64,000 bases of DNA from Chitinophaga silvisoli (GCF_003412465.1 NZ_QTJV01000009.1:372001-436000), one strand, 5' to 3'; shown: positions 9,001-19,289, counted from the first letter of the stretch. The notes: generated by a model not told the origin, from the sequence alone. Translations and numbers: made by a program.

Positions 9001-10926
9001 TTATTTTATAATGCCCACTTCAGCGATGCCCACATACTGCTTGCCATCCTTAGCAGGCAACACATGCAGCGGCTCAAACCTGAAATATCTTGCATTTACC
9101 GGCTTGTCCAGGTCTATACGCTGCTCAATCGGGTTCGCCTTGATATTTGAAAACTCACCCTCTTTCTGAAGTGTCCAGGTCTTACCATCATCACTGGTAT
9201 AGATCTTATATTTGTCTACCAGGCCCTTATCTTTCACTGGCACATAGTTGAAGCCTGCGATCCTGGCAGGAAACTGCATATCCACGATCACTCCCTTAGG
9301 AGCTGTTTTCTTAAAAGTACCCATATCCATCTGTACAGCACTGGCTGCATCCCCGTCAATAGCTGCAGAGAATTTAGTATTGTGTGCTTTCCACTGGGCC
9401 TTGTCTACGATCAGATCCTGCCTGGTTGTTGCTGCCTTTGCTGCCGGTGCCTTAAACAGGGCGACATCACTGAGACAGATACTCGCAGCACCCTTTGTAA
9501 TACGGATCCTTACCTTGTCGGTAGTCACCATCCGATCACTACGGATCAGGCGGGAGTAGCCAATAGCGGTACCTTTCTTCAGTTCTGTCCACTGACCATT
9601 CTCCCACACATCTACAGCCCAGTCGTCAATACGCTGACCCAGTTTTATATTTTCGCGAAGACGGATCACATTGAAGGTTTTGCTGCCTGCCAGGTTCAAT
9701 ACCAGCTCACCGGTATTTACTCCGTCTTTTGTACCCCAATAAGTATATGGATCATTGTCCAGTACATTCTCAGCAGCATATGCCTTATCCTCACTTCTTA
9801 CATCGCTGGCCTGCACAGTTGCGCCTGCTGCGTAGTTTACACTGTACATCTGCCTGATGATATCGCCGAAGCCTTTCAGGGAAGCCAGGTCAATTTCGTT
9901 TACCAGCCCCCGTTGATCAGGCGGTATGTTCAGCAACATGGTGGTACCATGGCCTACGGATGCAAAGTAATGGTTCAGGAGATCCTCAGGCGTTTTTACT
10001 TTGTTATCTTCAGTTGCATGGTAGAACCATCCCGGACGAATAGAGAAATTTGTTTCTGCGGGCATCCATTGTTTACCATTGCGGGTGCCATTCAACCCCA
10101 GTTCATATAATACCTGTCCGGGTGCTGCAACAGCTGAATCTTTATCACCAATTGGGGTGTAAGTAGCCCAGCAGGGATCGCCGGAGAAACCTGTCTCAGT
10201 TCCTACCCAACGTACATCAGGCCCGACATCACTCATAATGACAGCATTTGGCTGCAATTGTTTTTCCAGTCCCCAGGTTTCAGGCCAGTTATAGTAAGTA
10301 TAACGGTCAATTTTTACTTCTTTGCGTGCACCGCCATAATAGCCATCGCCACCATTCGCACCATCATGCCAGATTTCGAATACCGGGCCGTAGTTGGTCA
10401 GCAATTCTTTCATCTGCTCGCGGTAGATGCGTACATAATCCTGTGTACCATAGGCAGCATTATTTCTATCCCATGGAGACAGGTATACGCCAAATTTAAT
10501 TCCCTGTTTCTTACAGGCATCAGCAAATTCTTTTACCATATCGCCCTGGCCATTTTTCCATGGGCTCTTTGAAATGTTGTGGAAAGTGGTCCTGGTAGGC
10601 CAGAGACAGAAACCATCGTGGTGTTTACAGGTCAGGATCAAACCCGTTAAACCTGCTGCTTTGATCCCCGATACGATTTGATCTGCATTAAAATTGGTAG
10701 GATTAAAGATCTTCTCATCCTCATCGCCATAACCCCATTCCTTGTTCGTGAAGGTATTGACAGTGAAATGCACAAAAGCGTACATATCCATGGCCTGCCA
10801 TTCTACCTGTGGTGCGGAAGGCAATACGCCGTATGGTGCGGGTGCACTTACCTGTGCATTGCTACAGCTGGCCCCCATCATCAGCATGGCTAATGCCAGT
10901 CCGGTGCTGCCGATAAATTTCTTCAT
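9001..10926 (-). CDS. Alpha-L-fucosidase, GH29
   Basis: 641-residue secreted glycosidase that removes alpha-linked L-fucose from glycans. The start at 10926 gives a signal peptide ending near SCSNAQ; Cys21 might be lipidated but the lipobox is imperfect, so periplasmic release is equally possible. The GH29 catalytic domain spans about 30-360: TCKHHDGFCLWP, VYLSPWDRN, and the nucleophile Asp188 in FEIWHDGANG. MSDVGPDVRWVG is typical of Bacteroidetes GH29 members of the subfamily with 1,3/1,4-linkage preference (GH29-B). A carbohydrate-binding F5/8 (discoidin)-like domain occupies about 375-500 (YAAENVLDNDPYTYWG), and a second beta-sandwich, ending in ARYFRFEPLH, follows to the C-terminus. It lies next to a TonB receptor on the same strand but is separated by a terminator. 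Confidence 0.95.
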   Translation of the reverse strand: MKKFIGSTGLALAMLMMGASCSNAQVSAPAPYGVLPSAPQVEWQAMDMYAFVHFTVNTFTNKEWGYGDEDEKIFNPTNFNADQIVSGIKAAGLTGLILTCKHHDGFCLWPTRTTFHNISKSPWKNGQGDMVKEFADACKKQGIKFGVYLSPWDRNNAAYGTQDYVRIYREQMKELLTNYGPVFEIWHDGANGGDGYYGGARKEVKIDRYTYYNWPETWGLEKQLQPNAVIMSDVGPDVRWVGTETGFSGDPCWATYTPIGDKDSAVAAPGQVLYELGLNGTRNGKQWMPAETNFSIRPGWFYHATEDNKVKTPEDLLNHYFASVGHGTTMLLNIPPDQRGLVNEIDLASLKGFGDIIRQMYSVNYAAGATVQASDVRSEDKAYAAENVLDNDPYTYWGTKDGVNTGELVLNLAGSKTFNVIRLRENIKLGQRIDDWAVDVWENGQWTELKKGTAIGYSRLIRSDRMVTTDKVRIRITKGAASICLSDVALFKAPAAKAATTRQDLIVDKAQWKAHNTKFSAAIDGDAASAVQMDMGTFKKTAPKGVIVDMQFPARIAGFNYVPVKDKGLVDKYKIYTSDDGKTWTLQKEGEFSNIKANPIEQRIDLDKPVNARYFRFEPLHVLPAKDGKQYVGIAEVGIIK

Positions 10927-11034
10927 GTAGTATTGTTTTTTGTTAGACCTGTGTTCACATGAGCTATAAAAATAGGTGGTTTTATCAAGGAAAGAAATTA
11001 TGCGGAAAATAGTATTACCTATACTCAAAATAAT

Positions 11035-11062
11035 ATGAGGGCCCGCATATGCAGGCCCTCAT
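11035..11062 (-). terminator. Terminator of the TonB receptor gene
   Basis: Perfect 9-bp GC-rich stem (arms 11035-11043 and 11054-11062) about 20 bp past the receptor stop, followed on the minus strand by a short T-rich tract. Confidence 0.65.
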
Positions 11063-11083
11063 TACAATTCAAATCCGGATCAG

Positions 11084-14000
11084 TTAAAAGATATATCTCA
11101 GCCCCAGCTGCATCTGCCACCTGGATGGCAAATCAGGACTGGTGGTAAATGTCTGTGTTTGCCCGGGGTCGAACTGGTAAATGGCCTTGCCATCAGTGTC
11201 CTTGCCGGTATAAGCCAATGGCTGGTAGTAACCGGTGGTGCTGGCGTATTTACGTAGTCCCCATTTACTGCTGATCAGGTTTCCGAGGTTCACGATATCA
11301 AGACTTACCTGGATCGTGCTGGTATGCTCCTTTCCCTTAAAATTGAAATCCTGGAGGAGACGAAGATCCAGCTGGCTAAACCAGGGAGTCATACCATCGT
11401 ATTTGCCGGTATACTGCCCCCTGTGAGTGCGCAGGTATTTATCCTGCTGGATGAATTTTTCCAGTGCCGCACCCTGCGCTGCCGCATCCTGAACATTTCC
11501 ATTTGCATCTGTGAGGGCAGCAAAATTCATCTTGCTGATTTCTGACTGTGTCGGTACATACAGCAGGTCATTGGCTGCAGAGCCATCATTGTTTACATCC
11601 CCGCCATATACATAGGAGTAGCGGTTGCCGCTTGTCCAGTTGCTGAAGAACGAAATAGTGGTTGCATATTTCCCTTTGCCGTATTCAAACTTCTTGATAC
11701 CGGCCAGTGTAAACCGATGGGTATTGCCATATAGGGAATGAGATTCCTTCGCTTTGTTCGCATTACCCAATACAGGATTACGATCAAAAGCATCCCCTGA
11801 AATCTCTGCAGAAATAGAACTTGCATCTTTTGCGATCAGGTAGTTATAGCCAAACATCAGGAAATAACCTTTGCCAAACGTTTGCTGTGCCTGGAAAGAA
11901 GCATTGAAGGAATAGCCGATCTTTGTATTTGTAAATACATAGGTGGCGGTATTGCCTTTGTCTGCCGCCTGGTATACTTCCCTGGTATCACCGGTACCTG
12001 AGTTCAACACACCTGTAGGTGTGCCCAGACCATAATCTCTTACCATCATGGAATTCAGGTCTTTTGAATAAGACAGGTCACCAGTCAGGATCGTTCCGCC
12101 GGCCAGTTTATAATCCAGGCCCAGGTTAGAGCGCCAGATTTGCGGCCACTTGAAGTTGCGTGCCGTTACATCATAATACCCGGTGAATGGATTCCCGATC
12201 TGGTTACCCACCCATACAAAAGGAAAACGCCCCGTGAATAAGCCGGTTCCACCACGCAGCTGAACGGTTTTATCACCATTGATATCCCAGTTGAAACCTA
12301 ATCTTGGAGAGACTAAAATTTTACCGCTGGGCATGCGGGTATTATCAATCGTCTGACCCGGACCATTCTTCACCGGATTGCCATTTTCATCAAATAAAGT
12401 GAGGTTGTCAGTGTTTGGTACTGTAGGTGATCCTTCTACAAAAGTGCCTGCGAATGTACCGTCTGCATTGATGTTCGGGCTTTTATAACTGGCCTTGGAC
12501 GGATAATAGAGGGCCTTGTCAAAGCGTACACCATAAGTGAGTTTGAAATTGGAAGCAGGGTTCCATTCATCCTGTGCATAGGCAGAAGCCTGACCTACAG
12601 TAAGGTAATACCAGGTCCACTGATCAGCCGCAGCCCGGTTCTTTGCATAAGATACGTTTGCATCATAGCCACCGGCAGCAGCAGAAGTAAGGAAATCATT
12701 GATGTCTACACCTGAGAAGAGGGTGAAGCCAAATCCTGTCAGGTTGAAGGAATTGCCGAATTTAAACTGCTCGTAGGATGCACCGATAGTAATGGTATGC
12801 TTCGGCAGGATGATATTGAAGTTGTTAGTCAGCTGCAGGGCATCCTGGTTCAGCACATTATTAATAGAGAAAGGCTCATACCCTGCCACAATATACGGCA
12901 CACCATATTTCGTGATATTTAAGGCGGGGAATGGAGAAGAAAATGGATTACGGTTATCTCTGAATATGGTATATACAGCCCTGAACTTATTGGCATAGGT
13001 ATCATTGAAGTTGGATTTCAATTCCAGGCCAAAGGAATGCAGTTTATTCACCATTTCATACCCTGAATTCCGGAATTGCAGGGTGATGGCATCCGGCCCG
13101 CGGCGGTTGATGGCGTTGGGGTGGGCCGGCTTTTCCTGTGAACCATCCAGACCATTATACGTAAAGGCCAGTGAATGTTTGTTGTTGATGACCCAGTCTA
13201 TTTTTGCGAGCCATTTATAATTACTTCTTTTCAGGTTATAATGTTCGTAAGGGCCAGTGTTGTAACCATATTTTGTACTCAGGAGCTCACTTACGGCCTG
13301 CAGGTCCGATGCCAGCACACGGGAAGTGGTGATGTCACCGGCATTAGCAGCAGTTTGTGCCACATAAGCACTGGCTTCATCCTTTCTTTGTTCTGATTCG
13401 AAGTTGATGAAATAAAACAGTTTGTTCTTTTTAATAGCACCTCCCAGAGAGAAGCCAGCCTGGAAAGATTCCAGGGTAGGCACCTTAAATTTCTGTCCAT
13501 CTATTTTATTGCCGGACAAGGCATCATTACGATAGAAAGCGTAAACCGTACCACTGAATTTGTTGCTACCGCTCCTGGTCACTGTGTTCACACCGGCACC
13601 TGTAAACCCTGACTGGGTCACATCATAAGGTGCGATGTTGATTTGAATCTGATCAATGGCATCGAGGGAGATGGGCTGGGCATTTGTCTGTCCGCCGGGT
13701 GTAGGCGCATCCAGACCAAATGGGTTGTTGAATACCGCTCCATCCAGGGAAAAGTTGTTGTACTGCCCGTTTCTGCCTGCAAAGGAAATTCCATTGTAGG
13801 TGGGAGAAGCTGAGGGTGTAAGACGCAGGTAATCGTCCGCCGACCTGGAGATAGTAGGCAGCTGACGGATCTGGGTGCTGGAAATGTTGGTAGATGCACC
13901 CGTACGCTGGTCATTAAAAATGGTGGACCGGCCACTCACCACGACTTCGCTCAGTGTACCCGCGGCTTCTGATAAGCGCAGATCCAGGGAGGTCGTTTGA

Positions 14001-14308
14001 CCCAGGTTGAGGAATACCCCGGTAGCAGTTTTGGTGGCGTAACCTGTAAAAGATACGACTACTGTGTAAGGTCCGCCCACACGGAGATTGGGTACAAGAA
14101 AGCTACCATCTGATTTGGTGATCAACCCTTTGTTGATACCAGCATCAGACCAGGTCACCTGTACGGTGGCACCAGGCAGGGCCTCCCCTGCTTCGGTTTT
14201 TATTACACCGCTCAGACTTGCTGTTGTAACCTGGGCAAACACACTACTTAACGAAATACAGGCAATGAATAAGCTCAAAAGGAGCTTGCGTAGACTTGGT
14301 TGATACAT
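11084..14308 (-). CDS. Oar-like TonB-dependent outer-membrane receptor
   Basis: 1074-residue outer-membrane protein. Residues 1-25 are a signal peptide (ends SSVFAQ). Residues about 28-115 are a carboxypeptidase-regulatory-like Ig-type domain (LSGVIKTEAGEALPGATVQV), followed by a plug domain from about 120 (LSEVVVSGR) that includes NNFSLDGAVFNNPFG, then a 22-strand-type barrel to the C-terminal aromatic ending LGLRYIF. The layout is that of Oar-like receptors rather than SusC: there is no SusD gene beside it and the SusC-specific signature at the plug start is missing. Substrate is unknown. The C-terminal Phe is the usual barrel-assembly signal. Single gene, bounded by a terminator, with an AT-rich 295-bp region (14309-14603) upstream shared with the divergent catalase gene. 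Confidence 0.93.
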   Translation of the reverse strand: MYQPSLRKLLLSLFIACISLSSVFAQVTTASLSGVIKTEAGEALPGATVQVTWSDAGINKGLITKSDGSFLVPNLRVGGPYTVVVSFTGYATKTATGVFLNLGQTTSLDLRLSEAAGTLSEVVVSGRSTIFNDQRTGASTNISSTQIRQLPTISRSADDYLRLTPSASPTYNGISFAGRNGQYNNFSLDGAVFNNPFGLDAPTPGGQTNAQPISLDAIDQIQINIAPYDVTQSGFTGAGVNTVTRSGSNKFSGTVYAFYRNDALSGNKIDGQKFKVPTLESFQAGFSLGGAIKKNKLFYFINFESEQRKDEASAYVAQTAANAGDITTSRVLASDLQAVSELLSTKYGYNTGPYEHYNLKRSNYKWLAKIDWVINNKHSLAFTYNGLDGSQEKPAHPNAINRRGPDAITLQFRNSGYEMVNKLHSFGLELKSNFNDTYANKFRAVYTIFRDNRNPFSSPFPALNITKYGVPYIVAGYEPFSINNVLNQDALQLTNNFNIILPKHTITIGASYEQFKFGNSFNLTGFGFTLFSGVDINDFLTSAAAGGYDANVSYAKNRAAADQWTWYYLTVGQASAYAQDEWNPASNFKLTYGVRFDKALYYPSKASYKSPNINADGTFAGTFVEGSPTVPNTDNLTLFDENGNPVKNGPGQTIDNTRMPSGKILVSPRLGFNWDINGDKTVQLRGGTGLFTGRFPFVWVGNQIGNPFTGYYDVTARNFKWPQIWRSNLGLDYKLAGGTILTGDLSYSKDLNSMMVRDYGLGTPTGVLNSGTGDTREVYQAADKGNTATYVFTNTKIGYSFNASFQAQQTFGKGYFLMFGYNYLIAKDASSISAEISGDAFDRNPVLGNANKAKESHSLYGNTHRFTLAGIKKFEYGKGKYATTISFFSNWTSGNRYSYVYGGDVNNDGSAANDLLYVPTQSEISKMNFAALTDANGNVQDAAAQGAALEKFIQQDKYLRTHRGQYTGKYDGMTPWFSQLDLRLLQDFNFKGKEHTSTIQVSLDIVNLGNLISSKWGLRKYASTTGYYQPLAYTGKDTDGKAIYQFDPGQTQTFTTSPDLPSRWQMQLGLRYIF

Positions 14309-14603
14309 CTTTATGATATTGGTGTTTATGGCTAACCTTCAAAGAACAGTACAATACAATCGGTCTTCTCAAACAACTTGCTATACAATTTACCATAAAA
14401 ACTGCACAGTTCCTCGGGGTTTTCTGCAAAAAATTTAGGGAAAGCACCTATTTATAATATATAAATATATTTAGTATATATATACAATTGACACATTATG
14501 CTGAATCATGGAAACAGTGGATAAAATGTAAAACCCTTCTCTCCTATTACTTTACGGCCTCAGGCACCATACTTGTGCGCCCTGTTTAATTAAACCTGAT
14601 AAC

Positions 14604-16787
14604 ATGACGGATAAAAAACCACTTGCGAAAAACTCCCCCAAAAACAACACCGGGAAGCAGGCATCTTCTGAAACTGCCAAAACCATTGACCTACAGCCGC
14701 AAACTATTGACGCAACTGATCAGACCATGAATACAAACCAGGGTACACTGATCAATGACGATATGAACACCCTCAAAGCCGGAGACCGTGGCCCTTCCCT
14801 GCTGGAAGACTTTATCTTCCGCGAAAAAATGACCCACTTCGATCATGAACGTATCCCGGAACGGGTGGTTCATGCACGTGGTGTAGGCGCACATGGTGTA
14901 TTCCGGGTCTACGAATCTCAGGCTGATCTCACGAAAGCAGGATTCCTGAATGACCCCTCCAGGGAAACACCCGTATTCGTCCGTTTCTCCACTGTAGCGG
15001 GCAACAGGGGTTCTACAGACCTCGCCCGCGATGTAAGAGGATTTGCCGTAAAATTTTATACACAGGAAGGGAATTTCGATTTAGTGGGCAATAATATGCC
15101 GGTGTTCTTTATACAGGATGCCATGAAATTTCCAGACCTGATCCATGCTGCAAAACCAGAACCTGACAATGAAATACCGCAGGCAGCTACCGCTCATGAT
15201 ACCTTCTGGGATTTTATCTCGCTGATGCCCGAGAGCACCCATATGATTATGTGGGCCATGAGTGATCGCGCTATCCCCCGCAGCCTGCGCATGATGGAGG
15301 GATTCGGGGTACATACCTTCCGCTTTATAAATGAAGCCGGGCAGTCACACTTCGTCAAGTTTCACTGGAAGCCCTTGCTGGGTGTACATTCCGTAGCATG
15401 GAATGAAGCCCTGAAAATCTCAGGTATGGACCCGGATTTTCATCGCCGGGACCTCTGGAATGCCATTGAAAGCGGCAACTATCCTGAATGGGAATTAGGT
15501 ATACAGGTGGTAGCGGAAGCCGATGAACATAAATTTGACTTTGACCTTTTGGATCCTACCAAGATCATCCCGGAAGAATCTGTACCGGTGCAAAGGATCG
15601 GCAGACTCACGCTCAACCGCAATACTGACAATTATTTTGCAGAAACAGAACAGGTAGCTTTTCATGTGGGGAATATTGTTCCAGGTATCGATTTTACGGA
15701 TGATCCATTGATGCAGGGCCGCCTTTTTTCTTATACTGATACACAACTCATCCGCTTAGGAGGGCCTAATTTTCATGAAATTCCTATCAACAGGCCCATC
15801 GTACCTGTTTATAATAACCAGCGGGATGGATTTATGAGACAGACCATTAATAAAGGAAAAGCGAATTATAGTCCGAACTCCCTGGGCGGCGGTTGCCCCT
15901 ACCAGGCTATGATAAAAAATGGTGGTTTCAATTCCTTTCCGGAAAGGGTGGATGCGAATAAGGTAAGACAGCGCAGCCGGAGCTTTATGGACCATTTTAG
16001 CCAGGCAAAATTATTCTGGTATAGCCAGAGTGATTATGAAAAGAATCACATTATCGATGCCCTGAGTTTTGAATTGGGCAAGGTACAATCCAAAGTGGTA
16101 AGGGAAAGGATGCTACGTACACTGGCACACGTAAATGATCGACTTGCATCAGCCGTGGCATTTGCCCTGGGATTGCCGGTACCTGAAGGTCCGGTGGTGA
16201 ATGAAGGCAGGCCTGCCGATGGAAATCCTAAGCATTACGAAAGCATCGTCCGGGAACCGGATGTAAAATTCTCTGCCGCACTGAGTATGGCTAATACCAT
16301 CAAAGATAATATTCTCACAAGGCAGATAGCGGTGCTGGCATCGAACGGGGTCAGTGCTACCAGCCTGAACACCGTCAAAAAACAACTGAGTGGTGCAGGT
16401 GCAATCGTAGAAGTGATTGCACCCAGGCAGGGGTTTATTCAAACTGCTGAAGGAGATGCCATTGAAGTGGATAAGAGTTTCCTCACCACGGCATCTGTAT
16501 TATATGATGCGGTGTATGTACCGGGTGGTGCCAATAGTGTAATTGCATTGGAGCAGGAACCTGATGCCATTCATTTCCTGAATGAGGCCTGGCGGCATTG
16601 TAAAGCGATTGCATTTGATGCAGATGCGGAGCCTATCCTGAAGGCGACCTATTTTGGACAGCAGGCAGCACCGACTGAGGGGCTGATTATTAATAATGAT
16701 GCGAATCTGCTGGCAGATCAGTTTATACAAGCGGTGCAGCAGCATCGTTTCTGGGATAGAGAGCTTACACGAAAAGTCCCGGCTTAA
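14604..16787 (+). CDS. katE: Large-subunit catalase (HPII type)
   Basis: 727-residue monofunctional heme catalase that converts hydrogen peroxide to water and oxygen in the cytoplasm. Residues 1-60 are a low-complexity extension. The catalytic core covers about 62-550, with the active-site His90 (RVVHARGVGAHG), Asn163 (LVGNNMPVFF) and heme-ligand Tyr377 (GRLFSYTDTQ). Residues about 575-727 form a flavodoxin/GATase1-like (DJ-1/PfpI superfamily) C-terminal domain, as in E. coli HPII. The length matches this large-subunit class rather than small-subunit catalases. Single gene with a strong terminator. It lies about 1.6 kb upstream of the RsbRST module, so a stress-response link is possible but only by proximity. 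Confidence 0.96.
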   Translation: MTDKKPLAKNSPKNNTGKQASSETAKTIDLQPQTIDATDQTMNTNQGTLINDDMNTLKAGDRGPSLLEDFIFREKMTHFDHERIPERVVHARGVGAHGVFRVYESQADLTKAGFLNDPSRETPVFVRFSTVAGNRGSTDLARDVRGFAVKFYTQEGNFDLVGNNMPVFFIQDAMKFPDLIHAAKPEPDNEIPQAATAHDTFWDFISLMPESTHMIMWAMSDRAIPRSLRMMEGFGVHTFRFINEAGQSHFVKFHWKPLLGVHSVAWNEALKISGMDPDFHRRDLWNAIESGNYPEWELGIQVVAEADEHKFDFDLLDPTKIIPEESVPVQRIGRLTLNRNTDNYFAETEQVAFHVGNIVPGIDFTDDPLMQGRLFSYTDTQLIRLGGPNFHEIPINRPIVPVYNNQRDGFMRQTINKGKANYSPNSLGGGCPYQAMIKNGGFNSFPERVDANKVRQRSRSFMDHFSQAKLFWYSQSDYEKNHIIDALSFELGKVQSKVVRERMLRTLAHVNDRLASAVAFALGLPVPEGPVVNEGRPADGNPKHYESIVREPDVKFSAALSMANTIKDNILTRQIAVLASNGVSATSLNTVKKQLSGAGAIVEVIAPRQGFIQTAEGDAIEVDKSFLTTASVLYDAVYVPGGANSVIALEQEPDAIHFLNEAWRHCKAIAFDADAEPILKATYFGQQAAPTEGLIINNDANLLADQFIQAVQQHRFWDRELTRKVPA

Positions 16788-16798
16788 TGTTTGATGAA

Positions 16799-16840
16799 CA
16801 AAACGCTTTTGCATCAGGCAAAAGCGTTTTGTTTTATTTT
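16799..16840. terminator. Bidirectional terminator, katE / MmgE-PrpD
   Basis: Perfect 14-bp stem (16799-16812 and 16818-16831) with a 5-nt loop, A-rich on the left and T-rich on the right, between convergent genes. Confidence 0.9.
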
Positions 16841-18243
16841 ATCTGAGCTAACAAATCTGTTAATCTGCTAACCGGCTCATTTTCTAAATTGGCAATTACC
16901 GCAATCAGGTCATTTCGCATTGCACCATCCGTGGTATCTTTTCCCAATAAATGGAATTTGTTCACAACATCCTCCCAGTCCAGTGGTCTTGTATAAAATC
17001 CTTTGTAGTCCTCTTTCTTTTCTTCGATCACCTTCCCGTCTTTTAAATGAATGGAGATCTTCGCCGGCATCTTTTCAGGGTAAGGGGCAGTGTAAGGATC
17101 CAATACTTCCGCTACTTTGCGGGGGGCTTTCAATGGCAACCCGGTATCCACATATACATGTTCCATCAATGCCTGCACATCCGGCCGCCGGATGCGTTCA
17201 GGTAATAATTGCGCAGGCAGCACTTCTCCATCCAGCATAGCGACTGCAAGCAGGTAAGGCAGACTATGATCTGCCTGTTCTTTGGTTTGCACAAGTTTAC
17301 GGTCGCCATAGCGCCCGCCTCCGACTATATTATAGGCTGTGAGAAAGATGGTGGCGTCTATGCGCTTTACATCTTCTGCCCGGATATTATGTTTACACCT
17401 AAGATCCAGCAATGCTTCAATGGCAGATTGGGTATGTACCTCTGCGTTGTAACTTTTGAGAATACAATGTTCAATCCTGGAAAAATCGCCTGCCTCACAG
17501 TTAAATTCCGGGTCCATCTCAAATTCGTCTTTAAAACCCATAGGCCCTTCGAAATAGCTGACAGGCCCTGTTACACCTTCTTTTGCCAGCAGTATCGTGT
17601 TGGTACAACCCAATGCTACAAGAGAAGAGGCATATCCCTTCCATTCGTAAGTATATGAAGCTCTCGTCGTTACTGTAGTATTGAAAGTGCTGCCGGTGAT
17701 GCCGATGGCGTGTGCTGCCTGTTCCAGGGTAAGACCGTACAGGGGGCCAAGGGCAGCTGTCAGGGACATGGCCAGCAAGGCGGTATGGTCAATGCCCTTG
17801 GCCATGAGCGGCATCTGGTCAATGAGCGTACATTCCAGCTGGTAACCAATAGCCATAGCCGTAAAAAAGTCACGGCCACTGGCATTGATTGCCTGGCAGG
17901 CCGCCAGAATTCCACCTATATTATCACTGGGATGGCAGGTTGCATGTTTGCCAAGATAATTGTCCATATAGTCGGGATACCGTACCAGTAATGTATACAA
18001 CTGTGCAGCCCGGTCCACACTTGTACTCCCCAAAACAGGGACAGCGAGGGGGCCATTGGCCTGCAGAAATTTTATTTGCCGAAATAATTTTTCTACAGTC
18101 GGGGCCTTCATGGAATACAACATAGATCCCATTGCATCCAGCAAATGTTTTTTCAATTGCTCTATGGTAGCGGGTTTCAATTGCTCATATGCGGAGAAGA
18201 AAGAAAATCGGGCTATACGTTCTGTCATATTTAGTGCTGGCAT
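16834..18243 (-). CDS. MmgE/PrpD family protein
   Basis: 469-residue protein of the MmgE/PrpD family, which includes 2-methylcitrate dehydratase and iminodisuccinate epimerase. Family features are DAMGSMLYS near the N-terminus, KHATCHPSDNIGGILAA (about 99-115), the GIDHTALLAMSLTAALGPLYGL segment (about 149-170), and GITGSTFNTT. The start could be the first ATG (18243) or the Met at residue 6. No other 2-methylcitrate cycle gene is visible, so substrate stays open. It stands alone, convergent with the catalase gene, with which it shares the terminator. Confidence 0.88.
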   Translation of the reverse strand: MPALNMTERIARFSFFSAYEQLKPATIEQLKKHLLDAMGSMLYSMKAPTVEKLFRQIKFLQANGPLAVPVLGSTSVDRAAQLYTLLVRYPDYMDNYLGKHATCHPSDNIGGILAACQAINASGRDFFTAMAIGYQLECTLIDQMPLMAKGIDHTALLAMSLTAALGPLYGLTLEQAAHAIGITGSTFNTTVTTRASYTYEWKGYASSLVALGCTNTILLAKEGVTGPVSYFEGPMGFKDEFEMDPEFNCEAGDFSRIEHCILKSYNAEVHTQSAIEALLDLRCKHNIRAEDVKRIDATIFLTAYNIVGGGRYGDRKLVQTKEQADHSLPYLLAVAMLDGEVLPAQLLPERIRRPDVQALMEHVYVDTGLPLKAPRKVAEVLDPYTAPYPEKMPAKISIHLKDGKVIEEKKEDYKGFYTRPLDWEDVVNKFHLLGKDTTDGAMRNDLIAVIANLENEPVSRLTDLLAQIK

Positions 18244-18372
18244 AAATACCTTTTTACATGTGGAATTCCAAATTCCCTATCAATTAGCATGCCTATTGCT
18301 ATGATCTTTGGTTTTACGATATCGCTTTTATGAAATGAAGTCACCACAATAATTTATAGTCAATTATTAAGA

Positions 18373-18403
18373 TTGGCGGAACAGCAAATAAACTATACAT
18401 TTA
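18373..18403 (+). promoter_or_regulatory. Candidate promoter of the rsb signalling operon
   Basis: TTG (18373-18375), 20-nt spacer, TACATTTA (18396-18403; 7 of 8 match to TAnnTTTG), 17 bp before the first start codon of the operon. This is a housekeeping-type Bacteroidetes promoter by sequence. Confidence 0.45.
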
Positions 18404-18420
18404 ATTTCTAAATATCAACA

Positions 18421-19287
18421 ATGGGAACAGACATAGCCAAACTTCTTCAGAAAAAGCAGAAAAGGATCCTTGAGAACTGGATGACCACACAGCTTTCCAA
18501 CATTAGCCTCAGAGAAGACCTGATGAGCAACGATGAACTGAGAGAACAATCTGCCGAATTTTTAGACACACTTTTAAAAGTATTAACTGAAAAAAACCTC
18601 GGCAATGTAGAATCTTCCGATTTTGAACCTGTTCACGAATTGTTGGCTGGCATATCTCTTTCCCGTGCTAAACAAGGCTTCACTCCTGCTGAAACCGGCG
18701 TTTACATTTTCAGTTTAAAAGAGGCGTTGCTAACGTCTTTACAGACAGATATCAAAGAAGATCCGGCTTTCCTGCTCGATGCAGTAATCAGGATCAGCAG
18801 ACTGATGGATTATCTCTGTATTACTGCTTTTGAAACCTTTATCAAAGGCAGAGAAGAGGTGATCCTTCGTCAGACAGACGAAATTGCTGAAATTTCTACT
18901 CCTGTGATCCGTGTATGGGATGGCATTCTCGCCCTGCCTATTATCGGGACCCTGGATAGTGCCCGTACACAGGTGGTGATGGAAAGCCTGCTGCAGGAGA
19001 TTGTAGCAAGCAGCAGTACAATTGCCATTCTTGACATCTCCGGTGTAGCTGCTGTAGACTCACTGGTGGCACAGCACCTGATCAAAACAGTGGCTGCTAC
19101 GCGCCTGATGGGTGCTGAATGCATCATCAGTGGTATCCGCCCTGAAATTGCACAAACTGTAGTTCACTTAGGTATAGATCTCTCCAACATAATCACTAAG
19201 GCAACCCTGGCCAGTGCATTAAAGCAAGCTTTTACCATGTTGAAACTGAATGTAAAAAAAGTAGAAACCATTAAATCAGGTATTTAA
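18421..19287 (+). CDS. rsbR: RsbR-like stressosome co-antagonist
   Basis: 288-residue protein with the RsbR architecture: a helical N-terminal sensor (about 5-150) and a C-terminal STAS domain (about 160-278). The two positions phosphorylated by RsbT in Bacillus RsbR proteins are recognisable: Thr177 in LPIIGTLDS, and Ser214 in AVDSLVAQH where Bacillus RsbRA has Thr. GIRPEIAQTVVHLGIDL is nearly identical to the canonical RsbR. The N-terminal domain has no visible heme or flavin site; it looks like the RsbRD-type/globin-related helical domain, so the signal is unknown. In the known system RsbR and RsbS build a large complex that holds RsbT. First gene of a tightly packed operon (2-bp gap to the next). 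Confidence 0.93.
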   Translation: MGTDIAKLLQKKQKRILENWMTTQLSNISLREDLMSNDELREQSAEFLDTLLKVLTEKNLGNVESSDFEPVHELLAGISLSRAKQGFTPAETGVYIFSLKEALLTSLQTDIKEDPAFLLDAVIRISRLMDYLCITAFETFIKGREEVILRQTDEIAEISTPVIRVWDGILALPIIGTLDSARTQVVMESLLQEIVASSSTIAILDISGVAAVDSLVAQHLIKTVAATRLMGAECIISGIRPEIAQTVVHLGIDLSNIITKATLASALKQAFTMLKLNVKKVETIKSGI

Positions 19288-19289
19288 AT

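Noticed and set aside
9382..10110. Long plus-strand frame opposite the fucosidase
   Set aside because: Shadow of the real gene: unusual composition with many Cys and Ile, no family resemblance.
14440..14500. AT-rich stretch with TATATATATA palindrome
   Set aside because: Likely ordinary AT-rich promoter DNA between divergent TonB receptor and catalase genes; no origin features such as DnaA boxes were seen.
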